Source: Bacteroidota bacterium
GTDB taxonomy: Bacteria > Bacteroidota > Ignavibacteria > UBA10030 > UBA6906
Reading direction: 5' to 3'
Assembly (NCBI GenBank): GCA_003541875.1
Contig: DPLS01000061.1
Span: forward strand, 1-6,375
DNA: 6,375 nt
The position numbers and the translations under genes were made by a program. Positions 1 to 5,338 of the stretch are shown here, in pieces. The notes under the pieces are model-generated. The model was not told the origin of the DNA. It did not search any database and saw only the letters and a list, made by a program, of their open reading frames with translations. How positions within the stretch are numbered: position 1 is the stretch's first letter; each line of letters opens with the position of its first letter.

Positions 1-2
1 TT

Positions 3-650
3 CCGAAGAACAGGGAGAAGTTTCTGTACAAGATCAAGAAGGGTGACACGCTCGGAGAAATTGCCGAGTTGTTCGGGGTTCGGGCTGCTGATCTCCGGAA
101 CTGGAATGATATCTCCTTCCGGGAAAACATTATTGCCGGTACAACGCTAAAGGTATGGCTGCGAAAGGGGGAGTCAAGGAAGTTCGAGCAGATCAACGAC
201 TTGACCGCCGAGGAAAAACAACACCTGCGGAAGCCTTCCCCCACCGTTGCGCATGGGGATGAAGCGGGACAAGAGGGTGCTGCCCGGTATATTGTCAAGA
301 AGGGTGAAACTCTCGAGAAGATTGCGAGCGATCATGGTGTAACAGTGAAACAGTTGAAAACGTGGAACAAACTTCGCTCCACCGTGATCGGCGTCGGACA
401 AGAACTGCTCATCTACACCGACGCGGCGCAGCTAAAGCTCGTCCCGAACCAGGGCAAAAAAAGGGAACAATCTAAGAGCCGGTCACCAATTGTGTATGTT
501 GTGAAGAAAGGGGACACGTTATGGGACATCGCCCGAATTCACAACGTGACCGAATCACAGTTGCGTTCCTGGAACAAGCTGACGCGGAGCAGGATCCGCA
601 TTGGGCAGGAGCTGTTGATTTACAAGGATGGGTTGGCGTCGCGCTCCTGA
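3..650 (+). CDS. LysM-repeat cell-wall protein, 5'-truncated; probable MltD-type lytic transglycosylase C-terminus
   Basis: The reading frame is open from base 3 with no start codon in view. The TTG at 69 lies inside the first LysM domain and cannot be the true start, so the gene begins off the left edge; 215 codons are visible. Three LysM domains are visible: YKIKKGDTLGEIAELFGV (from nt 27), YIVKKGETLEKIASDHGV (from 288) and YVVKKGDTLWDIARIHNV (from 495). Each continues into a L-x-x-WN segment and ends in an I-G-Q-E-L-L-I-Y-like strand. LysM binds the N-acetylglucosamine backbone of peptidoglycan, so the protein acts in the periplasm or at the wall. C-terminal LysM series, with a linker containing an L-x-x-E-E-K-Q stretch between repeats 1 and 2, fit Bacteroidota MltD-like lytic transglycosylases. 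No catalytic residues are in the window, so an M23 peptidase or amidase with LysM domains remains possible. LysM identity is near certain; the enzyme class is inference. Confidence 0.9.
   Translation, partial: PKNREKFLYKIKKGDTLGEIAELFGVRAADLRNWNDISFRENIIAGTTLKVWLRKGESRKFEQINDLTAEEKQHLRKPSPTVAHGDEAGQEGAARYIVKKGETLEKIASDHGVTVKQLKTWNKLRSTVIGVGQELLIYTDAAQLKLVPNQGKKREQSKSRSPIVYVVKKGDTLWDIARIHNVTESQLRSWNKLTRSRIRIGQELLIYKDGLASRS
27..623 (+). repeat. Three LysM domain repeats within the coding region
   Basis: The three protein-level repeats lie at about 27-161, 288-416 and 495-623. Repeats 2 and 3 are the closest pair: both have V-K-K-G-[ED]-T-L, W-N-K-L and I/V-G-Q-E-L-L-I-Y, with a spacer of about 26 residues. 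Repeat 1 is more divergent: it ends in A-G-T-T-L-K-V-W-L and is separated from repeat 2 by about 42 residues. This suggests a recent duplication of the distal pair and an older first copy. Confidence 0.9.
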
Positions 651-734
651 GCGCCTCTTCACGTTCTCGTCTGGCTTGTGGGTCTCCTCTGTCGCCTTTG
701 GTGCCCCTTCCGCGCGATTGCCTGCACGGCGTCC

Positions 735-763
735 TTGACTTTCCAGCAAATTCCAAATATATT
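735..763 (+). promoter_or_regulatory. Sigma70-type promoter for the secreted-protein operon
   Basis: TTGACT at 735-740 and TATATT at 758-763 are separated by exactly 17 bases. Each hexamer differs from the sigma70 consensus (TTGACA / TATAAT) at one position. Transcription would start near 769-771, giving a leader of about 47 bases before the ATG at 817. It lies in the only long intergenic gap upstream of the two secreted-protein genes. The Bacteroidetes-specific element TAnnTTTG is not present in exact form; TACTTTG at 794-800 is only a partial match. The remainder of the 651-816 gap shows no gene. Confidence 0.6.
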
Positions 764-816
764 GCAATTGATTCGGGGCATTCTTCTCACTAGTACTTTG
801 TTGCAGCTTCCCTTTT

Positions 817-2979
817 ATGTTCCGGCAATCCATTCTTCGCTCCTTCTTTCTTTCTGTCTCTACACTGGCATTTCTCGGTTCCATTGTCGCTGACGACCGC
901 GACATAGACGGCTTGGGGAAGACTGCAAATGAGTCTGATAGCAGCTTCACGAATGTCGGAAAGATTGGGCTGACTATCACGAATTTTGGCACGATTGGGA
1001 CGCGCAATGCCTATTGGCCGAACCAACCCTCATGCGAATACCCGCTCGGAAGCCGCATTGAGCATATCTTTCAGGGAGGGTTGTGGGTGGGGGCGGTTCC
1101 CCGCAACAACCCGCAGCAACAGGTCAGCACAGGCGCCCATGATCGATTGTATACTTCGCTGAATCCGGGCGAGCCGGTGCAACAGCCGGAGTTTGCCTCT
1201 GAACCGGACTCTACAATAGTTGAGCGTTCCTCTCTTTCCGAATCTCCTCATTATGATCCGAACAACGCGATAAGCCATCAGGATTTCATTGCATCATACA
1301 CGGACAAATTCACTGTTAACCCAACCACGGGAAATCCGATTCCGCATCACAGTCCTCTCAACATCTCGGTGAGGCAGGAGAGTTATGCGTGGAACTTCCC
1401 CTTCGCCGACTTTTTTGTCCTGCTGAGTTATACGATCAAAAACGCAAGCGTCGACACGCTGGATTCTGTGTACGTTGGTTTTTGGTACGAAGGTGTTGTT
1501 CGGAACACGAACAATGTTCGACCGGGTGTGTCCGGATACTACGGGAGGTGCGGGAACGGCTTCCTGGATTCGCTGAGGATGATGTACACCTTCGACTACG
1601 ATGGTACCCCGGTGCCGCCAGCTGCCGATAGCTATGTGGGTGTGAAGCTTCTCGGCGCAATGCCGTTCCCTCGCGGGGTCGACTCACTTGGGAGTTTGAA
1701 GACCAGAACGTACTACAACGCGTGGCGCTTTCGAAACACAAGCAGCGATGTGGCCTATTGGTCGCCGTCGGATGATGCTGAAAACATCGGCGGTGCACGA
1801 AGCAGGTTTGACCGGCTTGCGTCCTCGCTCGCACCGGAGAAGATCCCTCCATTGCGAATCCCCCAAAACGATGGCACGGGTGTGACCACGTTGCTTTCGA
1901 CCGGCCCCTTCCGTCGGCTGCTCCCCGAGAGTTCCATGACAGTGACGTTCGGGATAGTGTGCGCACGGAAGTATGGGACTGCACCTGCATCCCAGGACAC
2001 ACGCGAACAGAAGAAGACCCTGTACACGAACGCGGGTTTCGCGCAGCAGGCGTATGATGGCGAAGACATCAATGGAAACAACGATCTCGATCCGGGTGAG
2101 GATCTGAACGGCAACAACAAGCTCGACCATTTTCAATTGCCTCAGCCGCCACGTCCACCGAAAGTCCATGTCGAGGTCGGTGATCGGACGGCTGCAATCT
2201 ATTGGGACATGTCGAAATCTGAAAGCTCGATCGATCCGATCACTCATCAACAAGACTTTGAAGGATACCGCGTGTATCGCTCGAATGCCGGTGCGGATTT
2301 CACCTCTCCTGAGGATCTGCTGCTCACCCTCAATCTCGCGGGGGAGTTTGACATGCCAGACAACAATATTGGCTACAATACTGGCTTCAGTCGGATATTG
2401 CTTCCTCAGCCCAAGTTCTTTCCCGGTGATACTGTGGCGTATTGGTACAAGTTTCCGCCCGCCGGGGACGCCGTAACACATTTGAATGGCTGGCAGTACC
2501 TATATGGCGTCGCTGCGTATGACCGGGGTGATTCCGCATCGGGGATCGCCTCTCTGCAGAGCAAGACAGAGGTTCGCCGTGTCGTGCCGGGGACACTGGC
2601 AACCTCGGATGTCAGCAAGCAGATTGGCGTGTATCCCAATCCATACTACGTGAATGCCGTGTGGGATGGGAAAGGTGAGAGAAACAGGAAAATCTATTTC
2701 TACAATCTCCCCAAGCGCTGTGAAATTCGGGTCTATACACTGGCGGGAGATGTGGTTGCTGACTTACTGCATGACGCGGCAACCTACGACGGTTCAGGCA
2801 TCGCGTGGTTCCGACAGTTCGGCAATTCCGGAACTGCACCGCAGTTTGCCGGCGGCGAACATGCATGGGACCTTGTCACGAAATTTGACCAGGCAATTGC
2901 CACAGGTTTGTATCTGTTCAGCGTGAAGGATTCCGACACGGGAGACATTCGGACCGGTAAGTTTCTTGTCATAAAATAA
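817..2979 (+). CDS. Secreted multidomain protein with EF-hand-like loops, FnIII-like domain and variant sorting C-terminus
   Basis: The product has 720 residues. Residues 1-25 form a Sec signal peptide: Arg3 and Arg8, a hydrophobic core from about 9 to 24, and likely cleavage after Ala25 in GSIVA-DD. This supports the ATG at 817 even though no Shine-Dalgarno precedes it. Residues 26 to about 410 form a large uncharacterised region with an early GLTITNFGTIG segment and a CEYPLGSRIEHIFQGGLWVG motif. I cannot assign it to a named family, although the style is common in secreted Ignavibacteria-type proteins. Residues 417-438 hold two Asp/Asn calcium-type loops. Residues 444 to about 592 look like a fibronectin type III domain (PPRPPKV...AAIYWD...FEGYRVYRS). 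Residues 603-720 form a C-terminal domain with YPNPYY, an RVYTLAGDVV strand and a final KFLVIK, matching a T9SS sorting or FlgD-Ig-like fold. The gene leads an operon with the next CDS, 24 bp downstream. No catalytic motif is evident; a surface or structural role is inferred. Confidence 0.88.
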   Translation: MFRQSILRSFFLSVSTLAFLGSIVADDRDIDGLGKTANESDSSFTNVGKIGLTITNFGTIGTRNAYWPNQPSCEYPLGSRIEHIFQGGLWVGAVPRNNPQQQVSTGAHDRLYTSLNPGEPVQQPEFASEPDSTIVERSSLSESPHYDPNNAISHQDFIASYTDKFTVNPTTGNPIPHHSPLNISVRQESYAWNFPFADFFVLLSYTIKNASVDTLDSVYVGFWYEGVVRNTNNVRPGVSGYYGRCGNGFLDSLRMMYTFDYDGTPVPPAADSYVGVKLLGAMPFPRGVDSLGSLKTRTYYNAWRFRNTSSDVAYWSPSDDAENIGGARSRFDRLASSLAPEKIPPLRIPQNDGTGVTTLLSTGPFRRLLPESSMTVTFGIVCARKYGTAPASQDTREQKKTLYTNAGFAQQAYDGEDINGNNDLDPGEDLNGNNKLDHFQLPQPPRPPKVHVEVGDRTAAIYWDMSKSESSIDPITHQQDFEGYRVYRSNAGADFTSPEDLLLTLNLAGEFDMPDNNIGYNTGFSRILLPQPKFFPGDTVAYWYKFPPAGDAVTHLNGWQYLYGVAAYDRGDSASGIASLQSKTEVRRVVPGTLATSDVSKQIGVYPNPYYVNAVWDGKGERNRKIYFYNLPKRCEIRVYTLAGDVVADLLHDAATYDGSGIAWFRQFGNSGTAPQFAGGEHAWDLVTKFDQAIATGLYLFSVKDSDTGDIRTGKFLVIK
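2065..2127 (+). repeat. Tandem EF-hand/dockerin-like calcium loops (residues 417-437)
   Basis: Two loops lie back to back: DINGNNDLDPGE, then DLNGNNKLD. The first has Asp/Asn at loop positions 1, 3, 5, 7 and 9 and Glu at 12, which is the ligand pattern of a canonical EF-hand loop. The usual Gly at position 6 is replaced by Asn. The second keeps positions 1, 3, 5 and 9 but lacks the acidic residue at 12. The pair sits directly before the proline-rich entry into the FnIII-like domain, suggesting a calcium-rigidified linker. Confidence 0.65.
2623..2976 (+). other. Variant T9SS-sorting / FlgD-Ig-like C-terminal domain
   Basis: These 118 residues (603-720) contain the landmarks of a T9SS type A signal: YPNPYY near the start, R-V-Y-T-L-A-G-D-V-V in the middle, A-T-G-L-Y-L-F-S-V, and a terminal G-K-F-L-V-I-K. 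The domain is roughly 35 residues longer than the one in the downstream neighbour because of an insertion rich in Gly and aromatics between the two central strands. It also has YPNPYYVN in place of YPNPFNP. The G-E-H-A-W-D-L segment before the last hairpin recalls FlgD Ig-like domains. It probably directs type IX export, but with less certainty than the canonical neighbour. Confidence 0.65.
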
Positions 2980-2991
2980 ATCATAACTGAG

Positions 2992-2997
2992 AAGGAG
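2992..2997 (+). promoter_or_regulatory. Shine-Dalgarno AAGGAG for the CDS at 3004
   Basis: AAGGAG lies 6 bases before the ATG at 3004, within the 24-bp gap after the upstream stop. It fixes the start. It contrasts with the upstream gene (817) and the downstream gene (5339), neither of which has a recognisable ribosome binding site at normal spacing. Confidence 0.85.
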
Positions 2998-3003
2998 AAT
3001 CAG

Positions 3004-5259
3004 ATGAAACGATTGATAGTGGCTGGGTTGCTTGTGCTTGCGGGGTTGTACCAGTCAAACGCACAATATCCATTGTACACAATCCGGCAGATTCAGGAGG
3101 TCTCGGCTGATTCGCTCCGGATGCTGGACACGTTGCAACGATCCCAGCTTGGTCGCTGGACTGCTCAGACTTCACCGCGCTTCCATGATACTGTAAGGGT
3201 ACGGGGCGTCTGCGTCGTGCCCGCAAAGGTCATCAACTTTACATCCCTCGGCTACAACTTTCTCATTGCCAGCGGTGAGAATTCATGGGGAGGGCTGTTA
3301 GTTCGACCGAATATCAGTTCGACTTCCAATCCTGGTGACACGGTTTTTGCCATCCAATGGGGGATGCTCAACGTAGAACCGGGTGACACCGTGCAACTCA
3401 CAGGGTACATCGACGAATTTCCCCTCAGCGATCTCGTGAGCGCGACGCAGATTGTTCCTGTGTACAGTCAGCCGCTGGCAATATTCCCCGGTCCTGGTCC
3501 TTCAGCGATTCCACCGCATGTCCCAAAGCTTGCTTCTGACTTCTGGAGAGGGCCGTTTCCTTCCTCTCCGCCGTATCCTCCCAACGGGATCCAGTTCAGT
3601 ACCGGCGAACCAATGGAGTTCATGCGCGTGGTTCTGACGAATCTCTCGGTCGTTGCCTACGTCAATCAAACAAATGGCACATTCCAGATGGTCGATCAAT
3701 CCGGGAACATGTTTTCGACCATGGACGCCTCGAAGTGGTTCACGACAAGAGGTCATCGGGATCCGCTCTCGACTTATGCCCTTCCGCCGATCGGATCGAT
3801 CATCGATACAATTCGGGGATACATCGTGACGAACAGTGGACAAGAGGCAGCCAGAGGGTACCGGATCGCTCCCATATACCCGGGAGATATTCGGTACGGT
3901 AGTGTCACGCTGCCAATTGTTAACACTCATCGCAGGTATCCGGTTGTCGTGCCACCCGATTCAACTCCGACTATTGCATGCAGAATCACGAAAGGCAACA
4001 TAGGGGTTGCATCAAGGCAGCTCCGCTACAGTATCAACAATGGTCCGTTCGTCAACGTGACCATGACGCTGAACGCAGCCGATACAACCTACAGAGCGCA
4101 GATCCCGCAACAGGCAGCGAACACGTTTGTTCATTACTATATCAGCGTCACGGATTCCGCTGTCCCGCCGAATACCGTGAAGCTGGCAAGTTCGGCAACG
4201 GACGGAAGTCAGACTGATACCTTGCGCGGATTCTTCTTCTACACAGTCTTGAACAGGCCGATTACCATTAGCGATATTCAGACAACACCGTACCCCAATG
4301 GTCGTACGCCGTACCTTGGGGCGGTTGTTCCGGTGAGGGGCATCATCACCGCCGACACTGCAAGCTTGATCCCACCGCCACCGCGATTTCGCGGAACATC
4401 GGCGTGGTACATGCAAAATGGCAACCAACCATGGTCGGGGATCTGGGTGTACAATGATTCAACATCGTTGGCGGGTCTTCTTGGTCTGAGAAATGGAGAC
4501 AGTGTTGCTGTCACGGGTGTCGTAGCCGAAGATTTTGACGTGACCAGGGTTGAGCGCCAGACAACTCCGCCCGTAGTCTATACTCCAAACAACCCTCTGC
4601 CTGCTCCGGTAGTCTTGCCCACGAGTACGTTTGGGGCATCGGTGGGCAATGGCACTCCCACGGCTGAGCGCTGGGAAGGGATGCTGGTGCAGTTCAACAA
4701 TGTCGTCATGCCCGATTCAGAACCAACGTTCCAGGACATCAATGAGTTTGCAGTTGATGATGGCTCGGGTGTGGTGCTTGTGCGCAAGGATGGGACTCAC
4801 CGTTACACAACAACGGTTGCCGATACCGCGGGGGGCAGAATCCTGATCCGTCGAGGACAGCGCATCTCGTATATTCGAGGCGTCATCTACTTTGCCGGTG
4901 GCGGAGGAGGTTTCCGATACAAGCTCGTGCCAAGATCGAATGCCGACTTCGGAGTGATCACAGGAGTTGACATCGAACGCAACCCAACGGTAGTCGACCA
5001 CTTCTCGCTGGCGCAGAACTATCCCAATCCGTTCAACCCTGCGACGACGTTTCGCTATTCGTTGCCTTTCAGTGAATTTGTGACGGTCAAGATCTATAAT
5101 CTGCTTGGTCAGGAAGTCGAGACACTGGTTAATGAGCAGCAGCAATCTGGCGAATACACGCTCAGGTACGATGCGTCAAGGTTGACATCAGGGGTGTATT
5201 TCTACCAACTCCGGGCCGGCAGTTTCAGCGAGGTTCGGAAGATGCTTCTTCTGAAGTAA
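3004..5259 (+). CDS. T9SS cargo protein with tandem OB-fold-like and Ig-like domains
   Basis: The product has 751 residues. MKRLIVAGLLVLAGLYQSNA is a clear Sec signal peptide, with cleavage likely before Gln21. Residues about 63-155 (VRVRGVCVVPAKV...GLLVRP...GDTVQLTGYI) follow an OB-fold-like pattern of the kind found beside extracellular nucleases. A proline-rich linker follows (about 162-195), then a second similar block (about 204-298), an Ig-like domain (about 304-405; RQLRYSINNG...YYISVTDS), and two further OB-like blocks (about 442-520, VPVRGIITADT...GDSVAVTGVV; about 545-655, WEGMLVQFNNVV...VDDGSGVVLV). Residues 667-751 are the T9SS sorting domain. Nothing resembling a nuclease or other catalytic domain is visible, so this looks like a non-enzymatic binding or adhesion protein. 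Domain names are from pattern recognition only. It sits 24 bp after the preceding secreted-protein gene with a strong ribosome binding site, indicating one operon. Confidence 0.9.
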   Translation: MKRLIVAGLLVLAGLYQSNAQYPLYTIRQIQEVSADSLRMLDTLQRSQLGRWTAQTSPRFHDTVRVRGVCVVPAKVINFTSLGYNFLIASGENSWGGLLVRPNISSTSNPGDTVFAIQWGMLNVEPGDTVQLTGYIDEFPLSDLVSATQIVPVYSQPLAIFPGPGPSAIPPHVPKLASDFWRGPFPSSPPYPPNGIQFSTGEPMEFMRVVLTNLSVVAYVNQTNGTFQMVDQSGNMFSTMDASKWFTTRGHRDPLSTYALPPIGSIIDTIRGYIVTNSGQEAARGYRIAPIYPGDIRYGSVTLPIVNTHRRYPVVVPPDSTPTIACRITKGNIGVASRQLRYSINNGPFVNVTMTLNAADTTYRAQIPQQAANTFVHYYISVTDSAVPPNTVKLASSATDGSQTDTLRGFFFYTVLNRPITISDIQTTPYPNGRTPYLGAVVPVRGIITADTASLIPPPPRFRGTSAWYMQNGNQPWSGIWVYNDSTSLAGLLGLRNGDSVAVTGVVAEDFDVTRVERQTTPPVVYTPNNPLPAPVVLPTSTFGASVGNGTPTAERWEGMLVQFNNVVMPDSEPTFQDINEFAVDDGSGVVLVRKDGTHRYTTTVADTAGGRILIRRGQRISYIRGVIYFAGGGGGFRYKLVPRSNADFGVITGVDIERNPTVVDHFSLAQNYPNPFNPATTFRYSLPFSEFVTVKIYNLLGQEVETLVNEQQQSGEYTLRYDASRLTSGVYFYQLRAGSFSEVRKMLLLK
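5002..5256 (+). other. T9SS type A C-terminal sorting domain (canonical)
   Basis: Residues 667-751 read FSLAQNYPNPFNPATTFRY, then a V-K-I-Y-N-L-L-G-Q-E-V-E-T-L strand, an L-T-S-G-V-Y-F-Y-Q-L strand and the terminal R-K-M-L-L-L-K. This matches the established type IX secretion type A sorting signal in order and in length (about 85 residues). It predicts passage through the outer-membrane T9SS translocon and cleavage, with anchoring or release at the surface. The exact NYPNPFNPxT form is typical of Ignavibacteria and related FCB phyla, and is the main taxonomic clue in the window. Confidence 0.93.
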
Positions 5260-5274
5260 GTGACAATTATCGGG

Positions 5275-5308
5275 GAGCAATGGAGGAATGAGATGTCCTC
5301 CATTGCTC
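5275..5308 (+). terminator. Perfect 13-bp inverted repeat; terminator-like hairpin
   Basis: GAGCAATGGAGGA at 5275-5287 pairs perfectly with TCCTCCATTGCTC at 5296-5308 around an 8-base loop (ATGAGATG). Two G-U pairs and one G-C pair can extend the stem outward. It begins 16 bases after the stop codon at 5257-5259, the usual place for an intrinsic terminator. The following bases (TTCCAGGATT) are not a proper U-tract, so termination may be weak or partial. The stem also contains a Shine-Dalgarno-like GGAGGA at 5282-5287, so a translation-control role for the downstream gene is an alternative. Confidence 0.55.
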
Positions 5309-5331
5309 TTCCAGGATTCAGCAACCAATAA
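5293..5331 (+). CDS. Possible 12-codon leader peptide MSSIALPGFSNQ
   Basis: The ATG at 5293 lies 6 bases after GGAGG (5282-5286), which is ideal ribosome binding site spacing. The frame closes at TAA 5329-5331, 7 bases before the GTG of the lipoprotein gene, which has no ribosome binding site of its own. The binding site and the first codons lie within the 5275-5308 hairpin. This arrangement would suit translational coupling or a small regulatory leader. However, a 12-codon ORF with a chance purine run inside a hairpin can easily arise by accident, so it is recorded as a tentative feature only. Confidence 0.2.
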   Translation: MSSIALPGFSNQ

Positions 5332-5338
5332 CCTACTC

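Noticed and set aside
69..71. TTG 69 as the start of the LysM gene
   Set aside because: The frame is open upstream to base 3, and the upstream codons encode the first half of a LysM domain (YKIKKGDTLGEIAE), so the start is outside the window.
641..654. GCGCTC-CT-GAGCGC palindrome overlapping the stop codon of the LysM gene, considered as a terminator
   Set aside because: The perfect repeat leaves only a 2-base loop, the stem is short and no T-run follows, so it is more likely a chance palindrome than a working terminator.
1684..2481. Long minus-strand ORF of 265 codons opposite the first secreted-protein gene
   Set aside because: It lies entirely inside a well-supported plus-strand gene. 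Its translation is rich in Arg, Cys and His with no domain pattern, which is typical of an antisense shadow in GC-rich coding DNA.
5288..5290. ATG 5288 as the start of the lipoprotein gene, in frame with GTG 5339
   Set aside because: GGAGGA directly abuts this ATG with no spacing, and the 17 extra residues would displace the basic n-region and hydrophobic core from the N-terminus. GTG 5339 gives a proper lipoprotein signal.
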